Of a stretch of DNA of 64,000 nt, positions 1-11,070 are shown piece after piece. The stretch comes from Hymenopellis radicata. Taxonomy: Eukaryota; Basidiomycota; Agaricomycetes; Agaricales; Physalacriaceae. A model generated the notes under the pieces. That model did not search any database, was not told the origin of the DNA, and was given only the letters and a program-made list of their open reading frames with translations. The stretch is taken from assembly GCA_015501595.1 (NCBI GenBank), contig JADNRX010000299.1, positions 1 to 64,000 of the forward strand. The letters run 5' to 3'. A program made the position numbers and the translations under genes. Position 1 is the first letter of the stretch, and each line of letters opens with the position of its first letter.

Positions 1-348
1 GTACTGCCAGTGCCAGAAGAGCGGTTCAGCACGATCAGCCTAAAGCACACCTAGCAGTATTGAAACTGGAATAAAGTTGGCTGCTTTGGCATTTTAGGAG
101 GGAGAGGAGGTCAATTTCTGGAAAGAAACATAAAGCCTGCAGCAACGATGAGAAAACTGCAGAATAGAATATTCCTTGAAGGGGAAATGAGCGTTTCGCC
201 TTAGGATTCAACAGGTCGCGTGGAACGGTGGAAGTCGCGACGAAGTAGGTGGTAAGCATCACGTGCGGACCTCGCGTCGCCCAATAGCACTGCCGCAATG
301 CCGATGATGCCTTCACCACTACCACCATCGTTGCACCAGTGCGACTTC

Positions 349-620
349 TTACTCGTCGTTGAGGATAATCTGCGACCCCCCATTCCCCGCCGATGCAGTC
401 GGATTTTCGGCAAACGCGCAGGGCTTTGACCATTGTGTGCTGCCGTCCACACCGCTTTCTTTGAATAATGCCACCACAAGGAACACGGCGGCAACAGCGA
501 AACTAAAACCGACGTAACTGCCGATGAGGACGCGCATACATCAGCCAAGTCTGGCTCGGAGGCAACAGGAAGGCGCTGGATGCTGCCCTTGAAGCTTGAA
601 GGCTTGCCTGAAGACAACTC
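349..620 (-). other. Uncertain ORF with one possible membrane segment
   Basis: Two minus-strand frames overlap here. One, starting at 537, encodes a hydrophobic stretch (GSYVGFSFAVAAVFLVVALF) followed by a short polar tail ending at 349. The other starts at 623 and runs through without recognisable domains. I do not recognise either. A small one-pass membrane protein is possible, but there is no splice structure or homology to support it. Confidence 0.2.
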
Positions 621-629
621 CACGTATGT

Positions 630-1111
630 TTGTGGTTATTTCAGGCGACTTCCTCCTTCGAACTGTGGTGACCGTTTTCTGGTTACGCTCTCTCCTGTCT
701 CCTGAAGGGTTGTCTACAATTTGAATGTTGCTGTCGAACCTTTGGATTCCTGGATAGATCCTTCTTAGGTTCTTGATATGTCTTTACACATCCTCTTGCA
801 CTAGATCACATTTCATTCAGAAACTGCCTTCATCCACATGCTAATTCAATTGCTTTCCATCTCTGTGTCCACGTCCGAACGAATCCGATGTCCAACTATT
901 CAAGTATCTTCGATTGTTTCGATTGTTCGCGCGCATCGTATGGGGATAAGGAACCGTCCGTTCCTGCTTCTGATCTTCCGAACCATACTTCATGTTCCAT
1001 TTAGTTATGGGCAAAAGTCGGACGAGGGGTGGATCCGGACAGCGTGTCAGTACTTAAATAAACGAGTATGAACGAATCCACTCTGTCTCACTCACCAGTC
1101 ACTTGCACATC
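630..1111. other. Intergenic; upstream region of the membrane-protein pseudogene
   Basis: No gene is recognisable. An AT-rich element (CTTAAATAAAC) lies near 1052, about 60 nt before the ATG of the following gene, and could be its core promoter. Confidence 0.3.
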
Positions 1112-2602
1112 ATGTCCGTCGCGCAGCAGCTCGAAATGTCGGACGCTGACGTGCACGCGGTAATCAGAGACTACCTCAACGGACATGCCTTGCCTATGCC
1201 GTTTATACCATGATATTTGGTGCTACATTGCAACGAATTAGTACGTGCGAGCACTTCTTACCTACGTCATGTTCTGACCTCCGAGTTTCTGTCAGTGGCG
1301 TGTGGGGAATGGCCGCCTCGGCGCGTTGCACTGACCTCGATTATTTCATTGATATGGGTATTCGCGACGATAGACGCCGGCATGGATTGGAGCGGGCTTT
1401 ACTCGACGTTCGTCACCTTTGGGCAGTCGCGGGACTCCATCCTCGGCTACATCTTGCAGGTCGGCGAGGGGTCATGGTCAAAAAGAAGACTGGCAATCAA
1501 TATTGTCGCCGATACAACGATTGCACTGAATGGCATACTTGCGGAACTGGTTACTGTATGTGATTTATTCCTTTCTTTTGCGTCGACGAATCTGAAGGGC
1601 TTCTCGACAGATCTGGAGATGCTGGGAGTTGTATCACAAGAACTGGTTCGTCGTCGGTTTTCCTCTTGCTGGCGTCGCCGGTGTCTTCAGTGCGTAGTTC
1701 TTATCGTCAATCAAGCTGCGTGCTGATGCAGAGGACAGTCAGCCATGTCTTGAACATGCTGGCGCAATATTGGTCTTCGACGTCACCCATGACTTCTGCT
1801 TCCCTCACGACAATAAACTGGGCTATTGTTTACTACACCATCACCGCCTCTATCAACATTCTCACCACAGCCCTTATCATCCTTCGAATACTTTCCGTCA
1901 GTGGTATAAAGAACGCTCGAACATACCGTGGCCTCATCACGATCCTCGTCGAATCAGGTTTCATTTACTCGTCGGTTAATGTCGGTTAATATCGTCTACC
2001 TCGCCATGTATGTGCGGGACTTCTACCTTCCTTACTACAGTTTCACATCCTGGTACGCCCTAGCATTTATCAATGCCGTAACGGTGAGGTCTTCACATGG
2101 ATATTACTTCCCGCGTCACACTGATACAGATACCCAGGCCGCTGCACCTACCATGATTATTGGGCGCGTAATGTTCGGCGAGGCGCGTCCTAACGACTCA
2201 TGGAGGCGTCCATCTCTTCCGCATATGCGAACGAGTATGAGGAGTATCGCGGAGAGCATCCGATTTACGAGTTTCCGTGCTGCTCAAACGCAGGATACAG
2301 CCGCGTCGACAGTTGACCTCCCCCATGAACCGAACCATGGGAGTCACGGTACCAACTTGCATGACTCTGCATTGCCTCTCTCTTACGGGGACTCGATGAC
2401 GGCAAACGGAGCATTCGAGAGATTCAAAAAGCAGGACGGCATCGCGGCGCGGTCTATGTCGAGAAGGATGTATACGGTGTTTAGCGAAAGGCATTGCTGG
2501 CGGTGTGTTACGAAGAATTCTGCAGAAAGATTGGGTAACAGTAAGATGGTATCATGTTTAATATCGCTGTTTACTGCATGCGTAATATTGTTTTTGAGAT
2601 AG
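1112..2602 (+). pseudogene. Multi-pass membrane protein, broken paralogue of the gene at 21.0 kb
   Basis: This belongs to a basidiomycete-expanded family of multi-pass membrane proteins of unknown function. The signature IWRCWELYHKNWFVV follows the fourth hydrophobic region and TYRGLITILVES precedes a later one. The C-terminal exon (about 2155-2602) carries IIGRVMFGEARPNDSW, matching IIARVVAGKSRPNDSW in the intact paralogue at 21050-22353. Introns are recognisable near 1230-1284, 1557-1610, 1681-1730 and 2084-2138. There are two lesions. The first coding exon stops early (near 1190) unless one base is restored near 1180. A 10-bp tandem duplication at 1971-1990 inserts a frame change and a TAA inside the sixth or seventh hydrophobic segment. 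Removing one repeat unit restores the frame. I call it a pseudogene; the long open 3' exon suggests recent damage. Confidence 0.75.
1971..1990 (+). repeat. 10-bp perfect tandem duplication that breaks an exon
   Basis: GTCGGTTAAT occurs twice in direct succession. In the first copy the reading frame meets TAA; with a single copy the exon reads through and aligns with the intact paralogue (ESAFMYALVYSALLV there, ESGFIYSSVNIVYLA here). Confidence 0.9.
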
Positions 2603-2923
2603 CGAACGAATGCGGATAAGATCTAAAGATCGTCATGGCGAGTTTGTGCGCAAGGACGGCGGGCTATCGGACATCGTCGGGATAAACGGAGCGGGGAAAC
2701 TCGGGCGGTGCGTCTTCCTCTGTAGGAATATCTATCCATGCATCCGCAGTCGTTGCTAAATTGAGTAACTCGGCCCTCCGCGTCTGGAGACGATTGAGGT
2801 CTTCAAACATGATGGTAAGAGGATGAAAGACTCGGCTTCCTTGGTTCAATTAGGTTCAATTTCGCAAAGTGTCACACTACATAATGTACTGAGGATGATT
2901 CCCTAAAGACGACAACAGCATAA
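2603..2923. other. Intergenic with a 61-residue minus-strand ORF
   Basis: A minus-strand ORF (2849 to 2664) has an acidic, proline-rich end (TEEDAPPEFPRS) and a leucine/arginine helix-like stretch (EDLNRLQTRRAELLNLA). It could be a remnant of another F-box N-terminus, since such helices precede F-boxes in basidiomycetes, but I cannot place it. Confidence 0.2.
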
Positions 2924-4407
2924 TTATTCTCCGTAAGAAATCTGAATATTCATGCCTGCATTCACGAACTCCTCAAAGATAGCTGCATGCTCAGCTATCT
3001 TTAGGCAACTCGGCCCATTCTGCATATTTACTACGATATCAACCTCTCGTAACTCAGCAACGTGATCGCTGTGCGCCTGGTCACCAAAACGCGACTGGAC
3101 AAGGCGTTTAACCCTCTTCAACTGCCGTGGCAGTATCGCAAGCCGAATAACCTCCAATGCTGGCACGGGTTTTGGGTTTCGTCGACAGGAAGTCCAGAAT
3201 GGACATTGAAATGGGGACATGACGAGGATGAATCCAGTCGCGGGAATACATTGAACTGCAGAGAGTAGTGAGGTTGTTCTGAGATTGAAGCATTTCGATG
3301 AGGAGTATCTCATTGACATTGCAATGACGGAATGAAAGCTTGGTCAATGCGCAGCCAGACCGCCGAAGAAATGGAATGTTATTTTGTAGAGGCCAGGTCA
3401 AAGTTCCGGTATTGTTGCCCAGAACAGGACAGAGAACGCAGAGACGGGAAACGTAAGATGCTGGAAAATAGCATCGTTTTCATACAGAGACGCCAAAATA
3501 AGCTGGAAAGTGGAAACAAAGTCATGGATTACAACACGGAGGTTATCACCAGCTGTGGGCTCTAAGACGCGGAAAAGCTTCAGAGTCTCAAGGAGCGGCG
3601 CGCCATCCAAAAGATCGAGGACCTCAACAAGACGTAGAGACTGTGCACGTGTAAGCTGCGCAAGTGGTGTCCTACATTCGGTGCATCGTCAAACCACTGC
3701 CCGATGTCCACTGCGCCTATCTCGAGGACTTCAACATTTGGTATCGCGGACAAAATTTTCCGACGCAACCCTTTGTCGTCATCTCGAACGTCTATGCTGG
3801 CTGTACGAACGCGATAAGCCGGTGAGAATTCAGCATTGGCCAAGACCGAGGCGAGTGCAGGAGGAGCGTGCAATTCAAGGTAAAGGGAAAGGGTCTTTGC
3901 GCGTGGGAACAGACGAATGAACGTCTCGAAAGAGGGAACAGCGTATTCGGGATCACCGATTCTATAACTTGCGGCAAGGTGGAAGAGAATGTCAAGAGGA
4001 AGGGCGGAAGAGCGTTCTATCCAGTCTTCGAGAGCCAGCCAGTACACAGTCCGCTGCTCGGGATTGCCCAATATCAATGGGTGTGCAGCGCGATGGTCTC
4101 TGGCGGCTGAACCGACCAAAGGAATGGTGGTCCACAGTCGCGGATCAGCTAATGCGGTCGTACGCCATCGACGGCAGACTTGGAGGAGAGGCGACCGGAT
4201 GCGATGGCATGCGAGAATAGCTTTGAAAACATCTCTGGTTGCAGGTGGGAAAAGGGCGAGGTAATGAAGGAAGATTTCGCTCAGAACCTCGCCTGGGAGG
4301 GCACGGAGAGGGGATGACGAAAGGAGGGTTGTGTGTGTCGCGATGGATGAGCGCAAACGCGTCTGCGTGGCTACCGCGTCGGCAATCAGCTGCTCCACAG
4401 CGGCCAT
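2924..4407 (-). pseudogene. F-box protein, decayed
   Basis: The first 275 residues from 4407 contain a helix (AAVEQLIADAVATQTRLRS) and an F-box core around residue 38 (LRALPGEVLSEIFLHYL), followed by the family motif CRRWRTTALADPRLWTTIPL. F-box proteins recruit substrates to SCF ubiquitin ligases, and this layout with a diverged leucine-rich C-terminal half is common in agaricomycetes. Frame continuity is lost near 3660: the next segment (LVEVLDLLDGAPLLETLKLF) lies in another frame with no plausible intron. Further pieces at 3108-3401 (FLRRSGCALTKLSFRHCNVN) and 2924-3319 need more shifts. Upstream of 4407, a conserved-looking helix (LLALDEELSLSRLAYKGLG) is also out of frame. It is probably a pseudogene; a transcript with several unusual introns is less likely. 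Confidence 0.65.
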
Positions 4408-4797
4408 CTGGTCCTAAGCCCTTGTAGGCGAGCCTCGAGAGCGAGAGCTCTTCATCCAGCGCCAATAGTGCCTTCTCGTCAAGCAGTTTTGACTCGGCAA
4501 CTTTGGCGCCTGGGTATCGCAGAGAAAGTTGGCGGGAACAACATCCGTGATGCGAGTGACTGGATTAGAGGGAGGCAAAGGTAAGGGTGTATCTATATAT
4601 ATTTTAGTGGCATGGATCGCGAACGGCTGAAGTAGAGCGCACCTTGCTCCATTACCTCCAATGTTGTAGTTGTTGCAAAAGAACTAAAATTAAAAATTCC
4701 GCGCGCCGATCCATGTCACATGATGAGTCGAAAACTCCGACTGCAATGTCCTCTCTATTCCTCTCATACTTACGGTTAAAGTGTACCTCTGGCCACC

Positions 4798-5920
4798 ATG
4801 AGCGAAAGGTTGCCACCACGACTAGACTCGCCACTTCTCTGCTCTCTCAGCAATCCCTCAACTCTTTCAGGTGCCACCTCTCGACAGCGGCAGAGATCGA
4901 CGCGATTAGCATTTTCAAAGACAAGGTGGCCAAGGAAAATACAGTATCGTCCCTTCAAAGGTTCTTAGATGTCTGCTTTACGTTTTTCACCAGCGGCAGC
5001 GCACAGCTATAACCGGCCTGGCTACGGACACCATCCATCGTGAGATTTCAACGACGTCAACTAAGGACTCAGAATAGGGACTCGCTCATCTCATCTACGA
5101 GGTTGGGGCGATGTCTCGCGACCATCTATTTCGAGCTTGTGTGTTTTCCCATTCTACGTACTATTGCTCATTCATCATCAGTCGGGCTGGTGAAGCACTC
5201 CAAACGTCTCCCTCGCCATCATCACTCGATACGATTGAGGAGAAATTGAGCCAGTATCTAGTATCTGCTAGCCTCAATTACGATACCTCACGCAACAAGG
5301 TGTGGTTACTGTCTGACAGGTGCTCCAAGTCCTCTAACATCAAAACCATTCCAGAGACTCGTACGTGATGGATACCGCGGAAAGCTCACCCTGAGAGGGA
5401 AATGCAGCTGGTACGAAGAGCTTTAGGAACTCTCTGAAGAGGCCGAAGCCTCTGGCACCGGACGAGGACGGTGGACGTTTGCCACATTGTGAACCACAGC
5501 ATATTGTCGCTGATACAGGCGCCATGACGGTACGTTCCTTCGTTGTGTCAATCATTCCCGCTCAAGAATATGCAGCGAGATTCCGCCGTCTCATTATTCT
5601 TCAGACGTTTGAATTGGGGGACGTCACAACGGCGCTGGCACAGACCAATGGTGTTCATTCACTCGCCAACCCTCTCTGCTTAACTCAAGCATTCACAGCG
5701 AGTTTGATAGACTAGGTGTTTGGTTTGGCCCACCAACAAGGTGAGTCGTGCCGGCGTCTTTTTTGTTTAACTTTTCTTATTCATTGTTCAGGAACATGTA
5801 TACACGGTCCACACTGCATCCAACCTCGCAGTAGGATACCGTCATTGGAAAGACTGTAGCTTTCTCTGTCTTCCCGCACCGTTATGAGACACTTACGGAG
5901 GCAGGCTATAGTAGTGAAGG
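4798..5920 (+). pseudogene. HNH_2 nuclease-domain protein, decayed paralogue of the gene at 13.3 kb
   Basis: Short colinear blocks match the intact gene on the opposite strand: the start MSERLPPRLDSPLL, then SFRCHLSTAAEIDAISIF, LRTQNRDSLI, YDTSRNK, LVRDGYR, ALAQTNGVHSLAN and the last-exon block FSVFPHRYET. The order and intron positions are those of the paralogue. Damage includes loss of about ten codons near the start, a stop at the end of exon 1, a TAG in the nuclease exon, loss of the residues around the catalytic HxxH-like block, a TGA at the fourth donor site, and a stop after TASNLAVGYRHW. This copy cannot make the nuclease domain. Confidence 0.85.
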
Positions 5921-6180
5921 TAAGGGAATAGGGAAGGAAAGATGAGAAAGGTGAAAGGCTGGAGTCGTCTGAAGGTCGAAGAGCGTGAAGGCGCGAAAGT
6001 AGAGGGTCTAGACTCTACGGTCCGCGAGTCTCGAGACCCCGTGGCCGCGTGTTGCACGTGCAATCGTTGACCGTTTGGTCGGAGTTGACAGGTTTCAAAC
6101 TCAGTTTATTTCTTGGCAATTTCCTTCGCGCCTACTTGCTTCACCGCCGCCCTCACATTCTTACGTGCTACTGTTCTACC

Positions 6181-6868
6181 ATGGCCTCACTCATCAACGA
6201 TTCTGGCCTGCTTGGCCTCAAGGTTCGTGTTTTCCTACCCCCAGGCCAACTGGGACTAATCCGGCGCGTCGCGATAGCGCCCTCTAGAGACCGAATCCAC
6301 CAATGCCGCCGCGCCTGCACCTGCAAAGGTAGCGAAGACCACCAAGAAGGCGGCGCCGAAAAGGGCAGCCAATACAGGGCTTGGATTTTGCTCTCTGAAT
6401 AAGAAGGATTTTGGGGATAAAATTAAGGATTGCTTCATGTGCGTTACGACGCGTCTTTCCCTTCCCCTTGCTTACTGGTATGTCATTTTTAGATTGGAGA
6501 AGTATGAAATCCAGCCTATGTCCTTTAATGTACGTGTTTTCCCGCGTTTTATACGTTTGTTCACACGTTGCTAGGTTGAAATGGACGTTGCTTTCTTTCG
6601 ATCCTTCTTTGGATCTGCTGGTGTTGCGATTGTGCCCGCATGTGGGTCTTACCTTGGCTTCCCTCTGCTCTCTCGATGACCTTGCCCATGCAGCCTACGA
6701 CGAGTCCACGCCTGTTGTCGTCGCCACCCTCACGAACCGCACTGCCGGTGCTGTGTTTGGTGTTAGCAAGATTAAGAACGGGAACCGGTACTCTACTTAT
6801 GAGCTGGACCGGATGGTTGTTATTCTCTATCCATCCACGAAGCAGGCGCAGGTCTTTGTTAGCATTTG
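6181..6868 (+). CDS. Hypothetical protein, spliced, with a probable frameshift
   Basis: From ATG 6181 the exon MASLINDSGLLGLK is followed by an intron (about 6223-6277). The next exon has an Ala/Lys/Pro-rich stretch (PAPAKVAKTTKKAAPKRAA) and then LNKKDFGDKIKDCF. Two more introns are plausible (donor near 6440, acceptor before TTGGAGAAG; donor GTACGT near 6531, acceptor near 6574). The exon after the last one reads EMDVAFFRSFFGSAGVAIV and stops at about 6679. The best-looking 3' segment (AAYDESTPVVVATLTNRTAG ... STYELDRMVVILYP, ending at 6868) is in a different frame. I do not recognise the family. Either one base is missing near 6640-6680 or the 3' part uses an exon I did not find. No function is assigned. 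Confidence 0.4.
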
Positions 6869-7943
6869 AGGCATTTCTGCGAATATGCTTTCTTATATAT
6901 AGATATACTAATAATTCTACCTATAGCTCTGTACTTACCTCTCTGCATTAGCCAGCATATCTCTTTGTTCTGGTCCGAATCATACATGTTTACTCGTGCC
7001 AGGATCGACGATCGTTTTGAACACGAACCGCCACCATCATCCCGACTCTCCTCAGCGTGGCCGACAGCCTATATACCTATCTTCGACGCGAGTCCGCTCA
7101 ATGCGATACCTACTTACAAAACTGGACTGGCCACCGAAACTGTCCAGGGCTACTCAAGCCACGACGAGCGCGTCAACGGTCGATATGGTGCGAGTTTTCA
7201 GGCTAGCGGCCTCGGCTATGGCAGTACGCCTGTAGCCAGATCTTTTTCCGGCCGCGCTAGATCCCGACTTTGCTGCCAGTGACGGCGGCGGTTTCGGGCA
7301 GTATTGTAGGCGCCATGGATCATCTGCGCAGGTTAGAGCTCGCGTCATTATATACCATCTGTTCGCGCGGGGCCTCCAACACTTTGACCGCCATATACCG
7401 CTCGGCGGAGTAGTATTCGTGAGCTCACTCCTTTGTTTTCAACCTTACAATGTCACTCATAAGCCCTTTCTAAAGTCCATTAATGATCTCTCCTGTCTAC
7501 GGTGTTCCCAGATTGCCTTATCCGATTGGTGGTACGCCGTTCGAATAAATGCCTGTAATCCTATTGGCTAACATACCCGCCAGTTAGACGAGGCGGAACA
7601 CGCGTGTACCTTGCAGGCGTCTGCTTGTGACAATCGACCGACCCCCCGTCAACTTTAGCTCTACCAAAGTGGCGGTCGGAACATGGGAGCCTTCGATGTG
7701 CTGCGCGTTAAGCCGTCATTTTCAGACGTGGCATGGGTACGAAACTAGATGCTCAAAGGCACCGGACTTCCTATCTGAACGTGTTGGGTCATGACTCGAT
7801 GACGGGCAGATTAATGTTGGCCAGTCGGACGACAGAGTGCCTGGGAAAGGGGGAGACAACCTCGTTGAAATCGCTTCAACTCGTCACCAATTACGTGCTT
7901 CGGATTGCGGGATAGACTCCTTGATTTCTGGCGCACAACGATG
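6869..7943. other. No recognisable gene
   Basis: Several ORFs of 60-138 codons occur on both strands, including one from about 6996 rich in Ser/Arg, but none has family motifs or convincing exon junctions. I see nothing else here. Confidence 0.3.
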
Positions 7944-8640
7944 TGGAAATGCTTCCTCCTCCCGATCCGCAGGTTCTTGAAGAACTGTTCGATAGTCTCG
8001 TTCTCATGCGTGAGTCTCTCAACCGTGGTTATATGCGTTTCTAACAAGTCTTTAGCATCTTCCCCTCAGCGCTCTCGTTCTCTAGATTCTGGACTTAAGG
8101 ATAAAGACTCCATCCTGGATAGCGATGACACCTCTACCTTAGCACCCGCCTTACCCATCAATCGTACGCGCAGCGGCACTGTTATCGGTCGCGCGAGAAG
8201 TGGAACGATCAAGAGCGGTGCAACCCTTGCTATCGGTAACGGCGTTCGTGGTCCCCCGCCGACTAGAACGAGGAGTGGTACCATTGTCCCTAGCACGACG
8301 CGCGCGCGCGCAGCGGCAGCATCGTGGCATCGCAACCGGTGGTGGGATCTCGAGCTAGAAGTGGGAGTATCGTGGCAGCCCCTGGAAATACTTCTAGAAC
8401 CAGGAGTGGCAGTATTGTCGCGCCTCCCCGCATTATGGGACCTCCTCCTCCTCCAAGCCGTCCTCGTAACGGAAGCATCATTGCCCCTCCAAACAGGAAT
8501 CGCAGTGGTAGCATTATCGCTCACCCAGTCCGAGTCATCCATATCTGGCGTTTCATATCCTTCTGGACTGCATGGTATCTTCTTCGTCAGACTCAGTATC
8601 ATATCCAGCATGTTTGGGGGTGCTCTGACGAAGTTTAGGC
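7944..8640 (+). CDS. Low-complexity RTRSGT/RSGSI repeat protein with a frame break
   Basis: An exon reading DVEMLPPPDPQVLEELFDSL is followed by an intron (about 8010-8055), then SSPQRSRSLDSGLKDKDS and a run of short repeats of the form N/T-R-T-R-S-G-T-I/V. The repeats continue in another frame from about 8300 as RSGSIVA and PPP-rich units (to about 8530). The two frames join at a CG dinucleotide run (8299-8311), where adding or removing two bases aligns the repeats. Such basic Ser/Thr repeats are typical of disordered, phosphorylated proteins; I do not recognise the family. The 5' start is unknown because a stop lies just upstream of the first exon. The 3' end is also unclear. Confidence 0.45.
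8299..8311 (+). repeat. CG dinucleotide microsatellite at a frame junction
   Basis: A run of about six CG units sits exactly where the RSGT-repeat coding frame changes. Dinucleotide runs are prone to slippage and to sequencing error. Confidence 0.8.
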
Positions 8641-9317
8641 AAGTCGGCATCGAAGTCGCGCGAATTATAGATAAATTTCGTATTGTTGATCTGCTGCTAT
8701 ACAGGTTATAGTATCGTCGGATTGGCCCTTCATGCGTAGCAAGCTTCGGAAGTCGTCGTAGACCCGACGGTACCAGCGAAACTGTCGCCTTTGCCTTCGA
8801 CGTTCATCCGAGTCAGTCGGTTTCGCACTAGTCGTACTGTCAGTCTGTACGAACACCTGGTCGTGTGGAGTATATGTAACGTGTAATGGTGAGAGCCGAC
8901 GCTCTTAACGTCAAGGCGGAGACGGCAGACAAGAACTTGCTTTGGTGGGCATCTCTTCTGCTCCAGAGCGTCTTTCTCTGATGCGAACGTTCAGTGTCGT
9001 CTCCTTTCGGAAAGGAGCTCTGCCAATCTAAAGCGGCGCAAATCACCGTGTTGGGAACGTTCTCAGCCTGGGCGCTCTCTTTCCGCCGAGAATACACGTC
9101 TCCTTCGGGCAGAAGGCGAACCAAGGCGATCTAGGTGCATATAGTTCCAGTGTTGCATGTGTTATGGGTAGGTCTTTCACGTAAATTAGCCGTCTTTATG
9201 TTCCAATATGACATCTAGATTTCGTCGTGACGATGCTGACTGGCGTGTTGTGAAATACCGTCTTCCAAGTTCTGTGATGGATTCGATTCTTGATTTTTTT
9301 TCTTGTTCTTTCATTAA
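8641..9317. other. No supported gene
   Basis: Two overlapping minus-strand ORFs (8856-8665 and 9124-8840) are rich in Arg and lack motifs. I cannot tell them from chance ORFs. Confidence 0.25.
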
Positions 9318-9920
9318 CTAGGTCAAACGAATGTACTTATACGGTTCGAACGGTACAGGTAATGTATTCTATCAATCCCCTGGAACCTGAGGAGAGTTGA
9401 AACTTACACACAGCCTAGACGCTTTACTACGTATTCCCCGTGATCGTGCCACGGTGCCCATATCTATCCCATCTGCACGACCTCTCGTTTACTCAGTCTA
9501 ATCATTTATGCCGCTCAACGCATAGTGCGCCTGTCTTCTTTCGTCCTATAGAATCGACACTGACTACACCTCAGATTGTCAATTTTGACATGATCAGTCT
9601 CGAGTTCATGCAATGTGGCGGTGGTGGCGTCACCCCATACGAACCTCAGACGAGGTACCAACATTTCATTTCAAGTTCCTTTAAGGTTGACTCCGTTTCA
9701 CTGGAATTGACTTCCTATATCTGTACACTTTCATGTAGGACACTCGGATATGAATGATTTCTGATCATAGTACAGCAACCGCTCCGCGGTGTCACCGTAT
9801 CTTTCTCCGTGAGAATTCAAGAAATAAATCTTATTCCGAGTTCGACACGAACTCACACTTCAATATACGTCGGATTCCTCAATCAAGTACGGGTGTTCGG
9901 GGAGTTAGAGCCGGTGAGCA
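9318..9920 (+). other. Possible exons of an unrecognised gene fragment
   Basis: Sequence with splice-like borders runs from an acceptor (TTAACTAG, about 9322) to a donor (ACAG/GTAATG, about 9359), then an exon-like block from about 9415. Later, near 9772-9915, one frame reads LRGVTVSFSVRIQEINLIP and continues with YVGFLNQVRVFGELEP, which looks protein-like. I could not join these blocks into one frame or name the family. It may be a decayed gene. Confidence 0.25.
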
Positions 9921-10533
9921 TTTTGTTTTAGTGATTTATTACATTCCTTGTACCATAAGTAGCCTGTTCCTGAGGGGGCCTCGCCTGTAATTCTACTACT
10001 ACTCGCACTGGCCGTGGTTGTGTCACTTTCGTCTAACTTATCACTGAGAGCGTACAGGTCATACTGTTGTAAATAATACATTCCCTGTCCATTCCTTGTC
10101 ATGGTCGTTGATCGTACTTTTCCTCTCCGGTATTTATGCTAACGCTGGTTAACGTGAAGCTGTCATTCCTCCGCGCCAACCTAGCCCCGGCGTTTCCCAT
10201 GTTGATAGTATCGCAACAACGTCCGAAGTTCACCGCTACCCCTTTATATCTGGCGGACTTTGAGGTAGTCGCAGTGTACCGGAGCTGATACAAAGGATGA
10301 TACGGCGATGAAGCACGATCGTGGCGCATAATCATGGACTCTCAAGATCAAACCCCCATCATAATTCAGGCAATATCTCGTGTAAATGCTTATAATCCTA
10401 TTTTTAAACCGTGACGATGCGATGCAGACAAGAATGAACATATAACTGAAATGTGTAAATGATATCGTGCGTAAATAGCCATGAGATACCAACTATGAAA
10501 AAGTGCTCCAAAAACGTAAGAAGAAACCGTCCG
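9921..10533. other. Intergenic
   Basis: Only short ORFs without motifs. The region is AT-rich in places (10380-10500) and lies downstream of the convergent hypothetical gene. Confidence 0.3.
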
Positions 10534-11049
10534 TCAAGTGAAGTTGCGGCACGAATCTGTGGAAGCCAATGTCGCTATGTAACCTGCAACAGTCACCACA
10601 CCTTCCGTGCATAACATGCGAACCAGTCGCTGCCGCCACTTGTAGATTGGGCATTCCGTCGCTGAGTCTGTATCCGCGATGACTTCCTCTGCAATGTCGG
10701 CAGCCAGCTCAAGAAGCTGCTCACGCTTGTCGCGCGAGAACTTCCCGAGCGGATGAAGGGGTTGCCGACGGCAGGCATCCGTCAAAGACAGTTCTTTGAC
10801 GTTAGGTTCGACGTAGAAATATCTGTCTCCTCGTCGTTCGAGCTCGATGACCTGGCAGATGAGGGTGGAGGCGCTGTCATCAGCGACTGGACGCCCGTTG
10901 ACCCAGTAGAAGCGAGCGTGGAGATGGATATTGAGGGGATTCCCGGAGGTGCAGTGCCCATAGGAATAAATTTCGAGATAGACAGGCTTTTCGGACTCAT
11001 CGTCCGGATATCTCAAGGAGAGATCTGTAATATTGGACACAAGACCCAT
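10534..11049 (-). CDS. Conserved-looking hypothetical protein, 171 aa, single exon
   Basis: An uninterrupted ORF from ATG 11049 encodes 171 residues with even amino-acid use. Recognisable stretches are YLEIYSYGHCTSGNPLNIHL, ARFYWVNGRPVADD, and PLHPLGKFSRDKREQLLELA, followed by a C-terminal helix-rich part. There is no signal peptide, and the segment VVTVAGYIATLA near the end is only mildly hydrophobic. The frame is clean over its whole length in a region where neighbouring genes are damaged, which argues that it is under selection. I do not recognise a function; soluble intracellular location is inferred only from the lack of signals. Confidence 0.6.
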   Translation of the reverse strand: MGLVSNITDLSLRYPDDESEKPVYLEIYSYGHCTSGNPLNIHLHARFYWVNGRPVADDSASTLICQVIELERRGDRYFYVEPNVKELSLTDACRRQPLHPLGKFSRDKREQLLELAADIAEEVIADTDSATECPIYKWRQRLVRMLCTEGVVTVAGYIATLASTDSCRNFT

Positions 11050-11070
11050 CGCAGCGTCTGTGAAGTGTAA

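Noticed and set aside
8340..8530. Tandem peptide repeats as a CRISPR array
   Set aside because: The repeats are short, degenerate and coding (RSGSI units) without spacers, in a eukaryotic gene.
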